Below, piece by piece: positions 7,885-14,437 of a stretch of DNA of 36,808 nt. The notes under the pieces are model-generated. The model did not search any database. It worked only from the letters and a program-made list of their open reading frames with translations, and was not told the DNA's origin. Every line of letters begins with the position of its first letter. Within the stretch, counting starts at the first letter, position 1. Position numbers and translations under genes: made by a program. The stretch comes from Flavobacteriales bacterium (GTDB taxonomy: Bacteria > Bacteroidota > Bacteroidia > Flavobacteriales > BACL11). The stretch is from contig NZRO01000012.1 in the NCBI GenBank assembly GCA_002696275.1, positions 1 to 36,808 of the forward strand, read 5' to 3'.

Positions 7885-9134
7885 TATACTTTGACTTCTA
7901 ACATATCTGCAAATCGTGTAGTATAACAAGGAGATAGTTTTTCCTGTTTCAACTTCCATTTCCTTCCCGTTCCTTGGACTGCTAGTTTAACTTTATCCTT
8001 ACCCATTCGCTTATTAATTCTATCTACAACAGAATTTACTTTCCTCCTCTTATCTCTATCTAAATTATCAAATAAAGATAGCTGGACCTGTGACTCTGGA
8101 ACTGTCCTTCCTACTATTACTCCAGCTTTTTTATAAATATAACTAGGAAGATAAATTTGATCTAATCCTTTTAAAGCAAATTTAACAATTTCAATACTGT
8201 CATTTGTAGGAACATCTAATCTAAACATTTTATATGGATAATATTGTTCTGCTTTTGATTTAAAAGGATTGGTGTTTAAAAAAACTCCTACTGTAGAACA
8301 ACAGCTTTTCTCTTTTCTAAGTTTAATAGCACAAGTATTAGCATGGGAACTAACAGCTTCTCTTAATTTTTTAACTTCATTAATCTCATTAGCAAAGGAA
8401 CGAGATGTACAAATATTTTTTTTTCTTTGTGTAGTTAACTTTAAAGGATAACATATTTCTCCTTTTAATTCCTTTTGAAGCTTTACCCCATTAATAGATA
8501 GATTTCGTTTAATCCAATGTGTATTTGTTTCTCTGAACTGAAGTGCTGTATGTATTCCTACTTCTTTTAATCTCTTTGCGTTTTTCCTCCCTATTCCCCA
8601 TAAATCCTCCACAGGAAACACATTTAGAGCTCGTTTAACCAAGTCTTCATCCTCAAAGATAAATACTCCTGCTTTTGTATGTTTTTTAGCTATATGATTA
8701 GCTACCTTAGCAAGTGTTTTTGTTTTAGCCACACCTATAGAAACTGGAATACCTGTCCACTTCTGAACTTTCATTTTTAATTGTACTAATCTATCTTTAT
8801 CTAAAAAATCTGTGAAATCCAAAAAAGCCTCATCAATAGAATATACTTCCATCTTATTTACTTCTGTTCTGAAAGTATTCATCACTCTTCTAGATAAATC
8901 TCCATACAAAGCAAAATTGGTGGAGAATACATTTATATTATGTTTCTCTATTATTCCTTTAATCTTAAAAGCAGGCTCACCCATCTTTATACCTAACTTT
9001 TTAGCCTCATTGCTTCTTGCAATAATACAACCATCATTATTAGATAGAACGACCACTGGCTTTCTATCTAATTTAGGATTAAACACTCTTTCACAAGAGG
9101 CATAAAAATTATTACAATCAGCAAGTCCTATCAT
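7884..9134 (-). CDS. umuC: DNA polymerase V catalytic subunit UmuC (Y-family)
   Basis: A 416-aa Y-family translesion polymerase. The metal-binding carboxylates are present: Asp6 in GLADCNNFYASCE, and Asp101-Glu102 in VYSIDEAFLDF. The palm/fingers motifs VVVLSNNDGCIIARS and the thumb (IPVSIGVAKTKTLAKVANHIAKK), the HhH segment (VEDLWGIGRKNAKRL) and the little-finger domain follow. The C-terminal 50 residues match DUF4113 (INKRMG, then KLAVQGTGRKWKLKQEKLSP). Length is normal. It overlaps umuD by 4 bp (ATGA) and the hydrolase gene by 1 bp. Together with cleaved UmuD it bypasses DNA lesions with low fidelity. Confidence 0.97.
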   Translation of the reverse strand: MIGLADCNNFYASCERVFNPKLDRKPVVVLSNNDGCIIARSNEAKKLGIKMGEPAFKIKGIIEKHNINVFSTNFALYGDLSRRVMNTFRTEVNKMEVYSIDEAFLDFTDFLDKDRLVQLKMKVQKWTGIPVSIGVAKTKTLAKVANHIAKKHTKAGVFIFEDEDLVKRALNVFPVEDLWGIGRKNAKRLKEVGIHTALQFRETNTHWIKRNLSINGVKLQKELKGEICYPLKLTTQRKKNICTSRSFANEINEVKKLREAVSSHANTCAIKLRKEKSCCSTVGVFLNTNPFKSKAEQYYPYKMFRLDVPTNDSIEIVKFALKGLDQIYLPSYIYKKAGVIVGRTVPESQVQLSLFDNLDRDKRRKVNSVVDRINKRMGKDKVKLAVQGTGRKWKLKQEKLSPCYTTRFADMLEVKV

Positions 9135-9583
9135 ACTGCTTTATGTATAATATAAGTTACCACTCCCCATATCTGAAAATCCATTTCCTCTGTTATCTTT
9201 ATCGGATTAAAACTATCGTTTTCTGGCATCAAATATAATTCCTTATCATTTACATTTACTCGTTTTACTGTAAACTCCCCATCAATTACAGCCAATACAA
9301 TACTTCTATTCCTAGGTTCTAAAGACCTATCTACAATCATAACATCTCCGCTTTGTATTCCCGCATCTTTCATACTCTCCCCTATTGCCTTAACACAAAA
9401 AGTTGAAGAAGGATTCTGAACTAAATGATCATGTAAATCTAAGTCCATATCTATATAATCCTCTGCAGGAGATGGGAAACCAGCTTGAACACTACCTTCA
9501 AACAAAGGTATTTTTTCTAAAGCAGATTTATCTAGTGAATAAAAATCAAATTCTTCTGTGTGTTTAAGATGTTTTAATTTCAT
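9131..9583 (-). CDS. umuD: UmuD-like S24 self-cleaving subunit of DNA polymerase V
   Basis: A 150-aa S24/LexA-fold protein. The cleavage site is Ala34-Gly35 in VQAGFPSPAED, with the catalytic dyad Ser70 (IGESMKDAGI) and Lys107 (DGEFTVKRV). All are offset by exactly 10 residues from E. coli UmuD (Cys24-Gly25, Ser60, Lys97). It has no N-terminal helix-turn-helix, so it is UmuD rather than LexA. It would be activated by RecA filaments and then partner UmuC. The promoter region contains a partly symmetric element (9604-9628) but no canonical LexA box that I can identify. Confidence 0.96.
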   Translation of the reverse strand: MKLKHLKHTEEFDFYSLDKSALEKIPLFEGSVQAGFPSPAEDYIDMDLDLHDHLVQNPSSTFCVKAIGESMKDAGIQSGDVMIVDRSLEPRNRSIVLAVIDGEFTVKRVNVNDKELYLMPENDSFNPIKITEEMDFQIWGVVTYIIHKAV

Positions 9584-9603
9584 TTAATAATAAATTTTTA
9601 TCG

Positions 9604-9628
9604 CTATAAAATTAGTATAAAATTATAG
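9604..9628. promoter_or_regulatory. candidate operator of umuDC (imperfect palindrome / tandem repeat)
   Basis: The 25-bp stretch begins CTATAAAATTA and ends AAAATTATAG. Eighteen of 25 positions agree with its reverse complement, and it contains two copies of TATAAAATTA 11 bp apart. It ends 21 bp before the umuD start, where a damage-responsive repressor could act. AT-richness makes chance symmetry likely, so confidence is low. Confidence 0.25.
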
Positions 9629-9694
9629 GAAAAATCATATGTATCATAAAAAATACTTAAAATAAAAAGAGATAAAATTTTATATAAAAAATAT

Positions 9695-9726
9695 TTTGAT
9701 TAACATATTTAATATGATTAAATTTG
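9695..9726 (+). promoter_or_regulatory. Bacteroidetes-type promoter of the C39-like gene
   Basis: TTTG at 9695-9698 and TAAATTTG at 9719-9726, separated by 20 bp, match the -33 TTTG / -7 TAnnTTTG promoter of Bacteroidetes. The predicted start site lies about 16 bp before the ATG at 9749. It is the best two-part promoter match in the window. Confidence 0.65.
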
Positions 9727-9748
9727 TTAAAATTAAAAACATATTATT

Positions 9749-10663
9749 ATGAAAAAAGTGTTACTACTAATATTTTTTGTTCCGTTTTTCGGGTACACCC
9801 AACAGAGTAAAGGAGAGCCTAATAGACCAATGAGTGTACCTAGTGGAAATATAATAAAAAGTAATTCTATAATAATAGATAATGTACCTATATATATATG
9901 GCACAGAGGATGTGGACCGACAGCATTAGGTATGATTATCGGTTATTACGATCTACATGGTTATTATGATCTGTATGATGACAGCACTTTATTACAAACA
10001 AATAATATCAATACTTTGATTGCAAGTGATGAACATTATAATGATTATTCAATACCAGAAGATTATTATCCTAATTTACTTCAAGATATGTCAGAAACAG
10101 GAGTTCCTCATCAAAATAATTCAATTGCAGATTTTATGAAAACATCTATGAGTAGTTGTGGAAATTATTGGGGATGGAGTTGGGCAAGTGATATTGGAAC
10201 TGCATTTGAAGATTATATCAGTTATAGAAATCCAAATTATATAACAAATACAGAATATGAATATTACTCGGGTAACAGTTGGGACGAATATAAAACAGAG
10301 ATCGATAATAATAGACCTGTAATTATTTTAGTAGACACGGACGGAGATGGATCTACTGATCATTTTGTTGTAGGCGTAGGATACGATAATTCTACACAAG
10401 AATTTGGATGTTATGACACTTGGGATAGTAACTTACATTGGTATAGTTGGAGACAAATAGGAAATGGGATAAACTATGGAATATATGGGTTTAATAAATT
10501 TAACATAGATAAGATATTTACTGAAGTTGAAGATGATTTAACTATTAAAAAACTGTATAAAATTATTGATATATCAGGAAAAAAAGTTAACAAAAAACAA
10601 AATACTCCATTGTTCTATTTATATGATAATGGAACAGTAGAAAAGAAAATAATTATTGAATAA
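9749..10663 (+). CDS. secreted C39-like papain-fold protease with T9SS tail
   Basis: A 304-aa exported protein with a signal peptide at 1-18 (MKKVLLLIFFVPFFGYTQ). The papain-like catalytic set is visible: Cys55 in HRGCGPTALGMIIGYYD, His205 in STDHFVVGVGYD, and Asp223 or Asp226 in CYDTWD. This matches the peptidase C39-like fold used by secreted cysteine proteases and cell-wall or peptide hydrolases. The C-terminus (LYKIIDISGKKV, then NTPLFYLYDNGTVEKKIIIE) is a T9SS sorting tail, so the protein should reach the surface or medium. The gene stands alone: divergent from umuD and convergent with the hypothetical gene at 10738. Its promoter is well defined. Substrate unknown. Confidence 0.85.
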   Translation: MKKVLLLIFFVPFFGYTQQSKGEPNRPMSVPSGNIIKSNSIIIDNVPIYIWHRGCGPTALGMIIGYYDLHGYYDLYDDSTLLQTNNINTLIASDEHYNDYSIPEDYYPNLLQDMSETGVPHQNNSIADFMKTSMSSCGNYWGWSWASDIGTAFEDYISYRNPNYITNTEYEYYSGNSWDEYKTEIDNNRPVIILVDTDGDGSTDHFVVGVGYDNSTQEFGCYDTWDSNLHWYSWRQIGNGINYGIYGFNKFNIDKIFTEVEDDLTIKKLYKIIDISGKKVNKKQNTPLFYLYDNGTVEKKIIIE

Positions 10664-10675
10664 CTAAATATTCTA

Positions 10676-10728
10676 TCTAATCAATCTACTAAAAACAAAC
10701 TTAAAAAATTAATTGGATTTTGATTAGA
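10676..10728. terminator. weak candidate bidirectional terminator
   Basis: TCTAATCA (10676-10683) pairs with TGATTAGA (10721-10728), with an inner ATC/GAT pairing and an A/T-rich loop, between two convergent genes. The stem is AT-rich and the loop long, so this is only a candidate. Confidence 0.3.
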
Positions 10729-10737
10729 AAATTATTT

Positions 10738-11073
10738 TTAAAATAAATTCCCATGCAATCCATCATATTCAGTAGAGACACCATTCTTAGTGATTGTAAA
10801 TGTACCATCCCAATAGACACCGTGATCTTGTCTCCAAAAACTGAGGGCATTAGCGATATCATATTCATCCAACTCCTGGAAATCTCCAAAAGCCATTTCT
10901 TCATCCCATGTTCCTTCTATAGTTATATATCCTTTATCATCTATATCCATGATTTGCTCCAAAACATAAAACGCATCACCATTACTTCCATCAATCATAT
11001 TTTCACACATATCTGAAAAAACATCACTATCATAATTATCAAGTGATTTTATATTAAAACTGTATTCTATCAT
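10738..11073 (-). CDS. hypothetical acidic protein (111 aa)
   Basis: An 111-aa acidic protein of no family I recognise. It alternates predicted strands (IEYSFNIKSL, GYITIEGTW, YWDGTFTITKNG) with helices (DMCENMIDG, DIANALSFWRQD), with no signal peptide or membrane segment, so probably a small cytoplasmic alpha/beta protein. The frame has typical codon use for the window, and the overlapping 67-aa frame on the same strand is a shadow. It stands alone between the C39-like gene and the MORN lipoprotein, with no clear promoter element read. Confidence 0.6.
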   Translation of the reverse strand: MIEYSFNIKSLDNYDSDVFSDMCENMIDGSNGDAFYVLEQIMDIDDKGYITIEGTWDEEMAFGDFQELDEYDIANALSFWRQDHGVYWDGTFTITKNGVSTEYDGLHGNLF

Positions 11074-11191
11074 AATTTTTCCTTTTATAATTACAAAGTT
11101 ATAAAAAATCGATTACCAAATATTTTGATTGAGTTCTTTTATTTTTTTCCAATATCACACTCTTCAATATCTTCCAATACTTACAGAAAAT

Positions 11192-11278
11192 TTATTGGGA
11201 ATATAAAAGAGAAAAAAGTCGGGGTAGCCCTAACCCAACCAAAGGTACACATAGTAAAATAAATAGTAGTTTTTTCAT
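11192..11278 (-). pseudogene. decayed remnant: orphan signal peptide just downstream of the MORN lipoprotein gene
   Basis: A 28-codon frame starts at 11278, four bases after the stop of the MORN gene, and begins MKKLLFILLCVPLVGLG. This is nearly the same as the start of the MORN lipoprotein (MKKLLLLLLCVPLMFSC). It stops after a few non-descript residues; a shift of one base would extend it by about 18 codons. The likeness suggests the surviving 5' end of a duplicated secreted-protein gene. A genuine short peptide cannot be excluded. Confidence 0.4.
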
Positions 11279-11282
11279 TTTG

Positions 11283-11834
11283 TTATTCTCCTATAAATTT
11301 TCCGTTTTTCCATAAACCTTCTTTTACAGTTCCGTCAGCCAAAGTCAATCTTCCTTGTCCATGATATTTGTTATACTCAAATTCTCCTATGTATCTATAT
11401 CCAGTAGCAGAAGTAAAAATTCCTTGTCCGTGATATTTGCCATACTCCCATTCTCCTAAGTATATACTGCCATCAAAAAAAGTATAGGTTCCTTGTCCAT
11501 GCTCCATACCATTCTTATGTTTTCCTACGTATTTATCTCCTGCAGCATAAGTATAAGTTCCTTGTCCATGAAATTCACCATCCTTATATCCTCCTGTGTA
11601 ATTCTCTCCATCAGTGAAAGTATAAGTTCCTTGTCCATGAAATTCACCATCCTTAAATTCTCCTATGTATTTATCTCCTTCAAATTTACCTTTTCCATAA
11701 GTATGAGTGCCTTTTCCTGTATATCCATCACTAATCATTTCTTGAGTTACTTCTCTTTGTAAATTATCAGTATCCCCATTCCCACAAGAGAACATCAAAG
11801 GCACACATAGTAATAGTAGTAATAGTTTTTTCAT
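11283..11834 (-). CDS. MORN-repeat lipoprotein
   Basis: A 183-aa protein with a lipoprotein signal (MKKLLLLLLCVPLMFSC, lipobox Cys17), so it should be lipid-anchored in the envelope. Residues 56-170 hold five 23-residue MORN units of the form Y-x-G-E-(F/W)-x-x-G-x-x-H-G-Q-G-x-x-T, flanked by partial units at 38-55 and 171-183. MORN repeats form an elongated beta-hairpin ladder that acts in protein or lipid binding; no specific role is evident. A TATATTTG element lies 6 bp before the ATG, which would give an mRNA with almost no leader. A signal-peptide remnant of a paralogue lies directly downstream. Confidence 0.85.
   Translation of the reverse strand: MKKLLLLLLCVPLMFSCGNGDTDNLQREVTQEMISDGYTGKGTHTYGKGKFEGDKYIGEFKDGEFHGQGTYTFTDGENYTGGYKDGEFHGQGTYTYAAGDKYVGKHKNGMEHGQGTYTFFDGSIYLGEWEYGKYHGQGIFTSATGYRYIGEFEYNKYHGQGRLTLADGTVKEGLWKNGKFIGE
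11325..11669 (-). repeat. five 69-bp MORN-coding repeats
   Basis: Five tandem 69-bp units encode the 23-aa MORN repeats. The stretches coding for HGQGTYT are nearly identical between units 1 and 3, and the unit ends diverge. This is coding repeat structure, not a CRISPR or VNTR outside genes. Confidence 0.8.
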
Positions 11835-11839
11835 GGAAA

Positions 11840-11847
11840 CAAATATA
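11840..11847 (-). promoter_or_regulatory. -7 promoter element (TATATTTG) of the MORN lipoprotein gene
   Basis: TATATTTG on the - strand matches TAnnTTTG, but its G is only 6 bp from the ATG, which would place transcription start at or next to the start codon. A TTTG lies 16 bp upstream, shorter than the usual 19-21 bp. Confidence 0.35.
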
Positions 11848-12075
11848 TAACTTTATATGTACACAAATGGGACTATATACATGCAATAAGTCTTATGTAC
11901 TAAAATACAAATTGATTATCCTGAAATGGGTGGTTATAAATACAGAAACTTAGAATTCACAATAAGAAATAAATATTGTTTGAATAAAACTTGTAAATAA
12001 AAATAAATCGCCGTAGCTTAAAAGGCAAAAAATTAAAAGCCTTACCTAGTAAACATTTAAAAAAATCTTAACTAA

Positions 12076-12408
12076 ATGATAGAAAAAACAGTAAACGAGG
12101 GACAAACTACAGTACATTTTATAGTTCCACCACTAAAAGCAGATTTAATGAGAATCTGGAAATCAACATTCTTGAAACCAAATAATACTGAGAGAGTAAG
12201 CAAGATGATATTGAATCATAACATTTCTACATTTCCTAAATGGACAAAGATTAACACAAATAAGATGAATAGTTTCACTCTAATATTTGAATCATTACCT
12301 AAAGAATGTACATCCTTTGATTTAATCGAAGACGCTCTTGAAGATGGAGGTTTCCATTTCAAGAATATAAAAAGAAATATTAATGATGTTTATCAAATTA
12401 TTTTATAA
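12076..12408 (+). CDS. hypothetical protein (110 aa), first of a three-gene operon
   Basis: A 110-aa protein with no signal peptide. The C-terminal half has a pattern (FTLIFESLPKECTSFDLIED, then GGFHFKNIKRN) that I recall from beta-sandwich tails of various Bacteroidetes proteins; I cannot name the family with confidence. It precedes the gene at 12419 by 10 bp. The leader region 11835-12075 holds no clear TAnnTTTG promoter, only a near match (TATTGTTTG) about 95 bp upstream. Function unknown. Confidence 0.6.
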   Translation: MIEKTVNEGQTTVHFIVPPLKADLMRIWKSTFLKPNNTERVSKMILNHNISTFPKWTKINTNKMNSFTLIFESLPKECTSFDLIEDALEDGGFHFKNIKRNINDVYQIIL

Positions 12409-12418
12409 AAATATTTAA

Positions 12419-12697
12419 ATGTATTATTCAGATAAAAATAAAAAAGAAAAAATTTCAAATGAATTTAGAAAAGAATTTTCACTCTTATCGGATGATGATT
12501 TAATTAAAAGATTCAACACCCTTTCTACTAATATTAGAAAAAAAAGATTTTCATATGGAATAACAATGAGTATTTATATGAAGAAAATGCATGATGAATT
12601 AAATAATAGATTTGACATCTCTAATATTGTAAACGACTCTCAGATATCATTTAAAAATGAAATAATGATTATAAATAAAAAAATAATAAAATGTTAG
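12419..12697 (+). CDS. hypothetical protein (92 aa)
   Basis: A 92-aa lysine-rich, mainly helical protein of no recognised family. A helix (KKEKISNEFRKEF), the phrase LLSDDDLIKRFNTL, and a further helix with MHDELNNRF are visible. No signal or membrane segment. It overlaps the next gene by 7 bp (ATGTTAG contains both the start of the downstream gene and this stop), a sign of translational coupling and possibly of joint function with the membrane-anchored protein. Confidence 0.55.
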   Translation: MYYSDKNKKEKISNEFRKEFSLLSDDDLIKRFNTLSTNIRKKRFSYGITMSIYMKKMHDELNNRFDISNIVNDSQISFKNEIMIINKKIIKC

Positions 12698-13242
12698 GAT
12701 TACTATTAATAATAATGATAGTTTATATAATGTATGTTTTGCATAAATGGAATAAAAAAACAGAAAAAAAATTACATGAACTTGAAAGAAAAACCTTTCA
12801 ACAAATGAATTATTATGAGTTGATAGATTATGAAGAGATGTTGGATAAATCAAAAACCCCTAAACTAGACAAGTATATAAATGAAATTAAGAAAGATTAT
12901 GAGAAAATAGATATAAATGAAGAAAAAAAATATTTAAAAAAAATTAATGATGGATGTAATCTTACCTTGTTAAGATTTGTTAAGAAAAAGTTATATAATG
13001 TGATAGAAATAGTAAATAAATTAAATAAAAATGGATTACATCCAGAGTTAATTGATGTTGGAATTAAAGCATTAATTGAGTCCTGCAAGTCATTTAAAGG
13101 GGAAAAAAAATTTGATATATATTCTAAAAAAATAATATCAAATTACATAACTGAAGAACTAAAAAGAAATAAAAAAGAATATTCTACTATATATGAAGAA
13201 AAAAGTATTAGATACAAAAGAGTGTTTATTCGCAATCTATAG
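12691..13242 (+). CDS. membrane-anchored protein with sigma-70 region-2-like segment
   Basis: A 183-aa protein. Residues 2-17 are a strongly hydrophobic N-terminal anchor, followed by a charged helical region (20-85, probable coiled coil). Residues 88-160 resemble region 2 of group-3/4 sigma-70 factors. NLTLLRFVKKKLY would be region 2.1, NGLHPELIDVGIKALIESCKSF would be the 2.2 core-binding helix pair, and FDIYSKKIISNYITEELKRNKKE would be 2.3-2.4 (compare F-S-T-Y-A plus I-R-x-A-I-x-x-E-L-R-R in true sigma factors). No region 4 follows; only 23 residues remain. The topology would hold the domain in the cytoplasm beside the membrane. The similarity is by eye and could be a fold coincidence. It is translationally coupled to the gene at 12419. 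Confidence 0.6.
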   Translation: MLGLLLIIMIVYIMYVLHKWNKKTEKKLHELERKTFQQMNYYELIDYEEMLDKSKTPKLDKYINEIKKDYEKIDINEEKKYLKKINDGCNLTLLRFVKKKLYNVIEIVNKLNKNGLHPELIDVGIKALIESCKSFKGEKKFDIYSKKIISNYITEELKRNKKEYSTIYEEKSIRYKRVFIRNL

Positions 13243-13261
13243 AAAAAGTAAATTATAAGAT

Positions 13262-13705
13262 TTACTTAATTGACAAATATTTAAGTACCGAATTCCAGTC
13301 AGGAAATTTATTTGAACCAAAATGAATTAATTCACCTTTAAATTCTCCTGCTCCATTAGCTGTCCTATCATCTATTAAAAAATCGCCAATTAAAAAATCT
13401 TTTCTATGAGTTAAAATCAATCTTTTCTTTAATTTATCTCCAAAATATTTTTCAATCCAAATTCGTTTATGTGATAATGATTCAATATTACCCCAAGGTG
13501 CTGTCGATGCAATATAAACATCATATTTTCTAGAATCAATAATTCTATTTACTGATTTGATAGCTTGTTTCATCGGCGGTGCATTTAAAAATATATCCGG
13601 AATTTTATCTAATTCGTTAATATATCTTTCATAATCTGGTGAGTTTTTAGCTGATTGTATAAAATCTACAATTACTCCATCCATATCTACATATAATATC
13701 CTCAT
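13262..13705 (-). CDS. 5' nucleotidase, deoxy (NT5C-type HAD phosphatase)
   Basis: A 147-aa HAD-superfamily enzyme of the 5'(3')-deoxyribonucleotidase (NT5C) type. Motif I is YVDMDGVIVDF with nucleophile Asp7 and acid Asp9, motif II is IASTAPWGN, the motif III Lys lies in LTHRKDFLIGDFLIDDRTANGAGEF, and the last also supplies the metal-binding acids. The family removes the 5' phosphate from deoxynucleoside monophosphates. It follows the DUF481 gene by 3 bp and is the last gene of a long co-directional series. It could be a housekeeping nucleotide-pool enzyme transcribed by read-through. Confidence 0.85.
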   Translation of the reverse strand: MRILYVDMDGVIVDFIQSAKNSPDYERYINELDKIPDIFLNAPPMKQAIKSVNRIIDSRKYDVYIASTAPWGNIESLSHKRIWIEKYFGDKLKKRLILTHRKDFLIGDFLIDDRTANGAGEFKGELIHFGSNKFPDWNSVLKYLSIK

Positions 13706-13708
13706 GTT

Positions 13709-14431
13709 TTAAAAATTATATTGTACTCCATTTTGGAAACTATAAGAAAATGTTTTAACCCCAATAGCGGGACAGGAATCATAAATCATTTCAATCGTAT
13801 TAATAAAACCAAACCCCTTTTTAAACTCAAAATTTAATTGAGTCTGATTAGAAGTTTTAAAATCTGTAAATTGTCTAGTGTTAGGTTGATAATATGTTGT
13901 TGATAACAAATAAATATTTTCAGAAATCTTGTAGTCTAATTGTAAATATGATCCTAATCTAATATCCTTATTAATAATATTATTAGTTAAATTTTCTATT
14001 TCATAAAATGAAGAAACACCAAAGTAATTACCATCAGATAAATTAATTCTTATACCTGATCCGAATAACTTTCTGTTATCAATTTTTCTTACAGGGTCAA
14101 ACTGATTTTGAATAAAAGTCTCATGAGAGAAATTTTTATTAAAATGATAACTAATCCTAAGGTGTTGAAAACCATCATTTTCAAAATCAACTTCACCAGC
14201 TCTATCAAGATTTATCTCATTTAGTAAAAGAACACTCCAAGAAGCATTATTCCATTGAAGATGTGAGGTATTAGCAAATTCCCAATCAATCTGTTCAGAA
14301 TCATTATAGTCAAATGAAAACTCAATAGTTCCACTTAAACCATTAGCATCTGATTGTCTTTTATTTTCTACATTGACTACTTGTGAGAATAATGTTAAAG
14401 GAAAAAATAAAAAAAAATAAAATTTCATCAT
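13709..14431 (-). CDS. DUF481-like outer membrane beta-barrel protein
   Basis: A 240-aa exported protein with a signal peptide (MMKFYFFLFFPLTLFSQ, residues 1-17). It then shows regularly alternating strands with aromatic residues (TIEFSFDYN, HLQWNNASWSVLLLNE, HLRISYHFNKNF, YFGVSSFYEI, YLLSTTYYQP), ending in FQNGVQYNF. The terminal Phe and strand pattern fit an outer-membrane beta-barrel of the DUF481 (YdiY-like) family. Role unknown. It begins 6 bp after the stop of the helical-repeat gene at 14438, so it may be read from the same transcript. Confidence 0.7.
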   Translation of the reverse strand: MMKFYFFLFFPLTLFSQVVNVENKRQSDANGLSGTIEFSFDYNDSEQIDWEFANTSHLQWNNASWSVLLLNEINLDRAGEVDFENDGFQHLRISYHFNKNFSHETFIQNQFDPVRKIDNRKLFGSGIRINLSDGNYFGVSSFYEIENLTNNIINKDIRLGSYLQLDYKISENIYLLSTTYYQPNTRQFTDFKTSNQTQLNFEFKKGFGFINTIEMIYDSCPAIGVKTFSYSFQNGVQYNF

Positions 14432-14437
14432 AGAAAA

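Noticed and set aside
7885-7959. Longer start for the DUF3089 hydrolase
   Set aside because: It lies entirely within umuC and would bury the signal peptide; the TAATG junction gives a better start.
10701-10904. 67-codon frame on the - strand
   Set aside because: It overlaps the better-supported 111-aa gene in another frame and extends into a non-coding A/T tail; composition looks like a shadow.
12010-12050. tRNA-like or small-RNA-like patch (GCC and GGC stretches, AAGGC/GCCTT pairing)
   Set aside because: No cloverleaf can be formed, there is no T-loop consensus, and the 5-bp arms are trivial in this context.
12076-13242. Toxin-antitoxin interpretation of three small coupled genes
   Set aside because: No toxin or antitoxin fold is recognisable, and the third product is membrane-anchored with a sigma-like segment.
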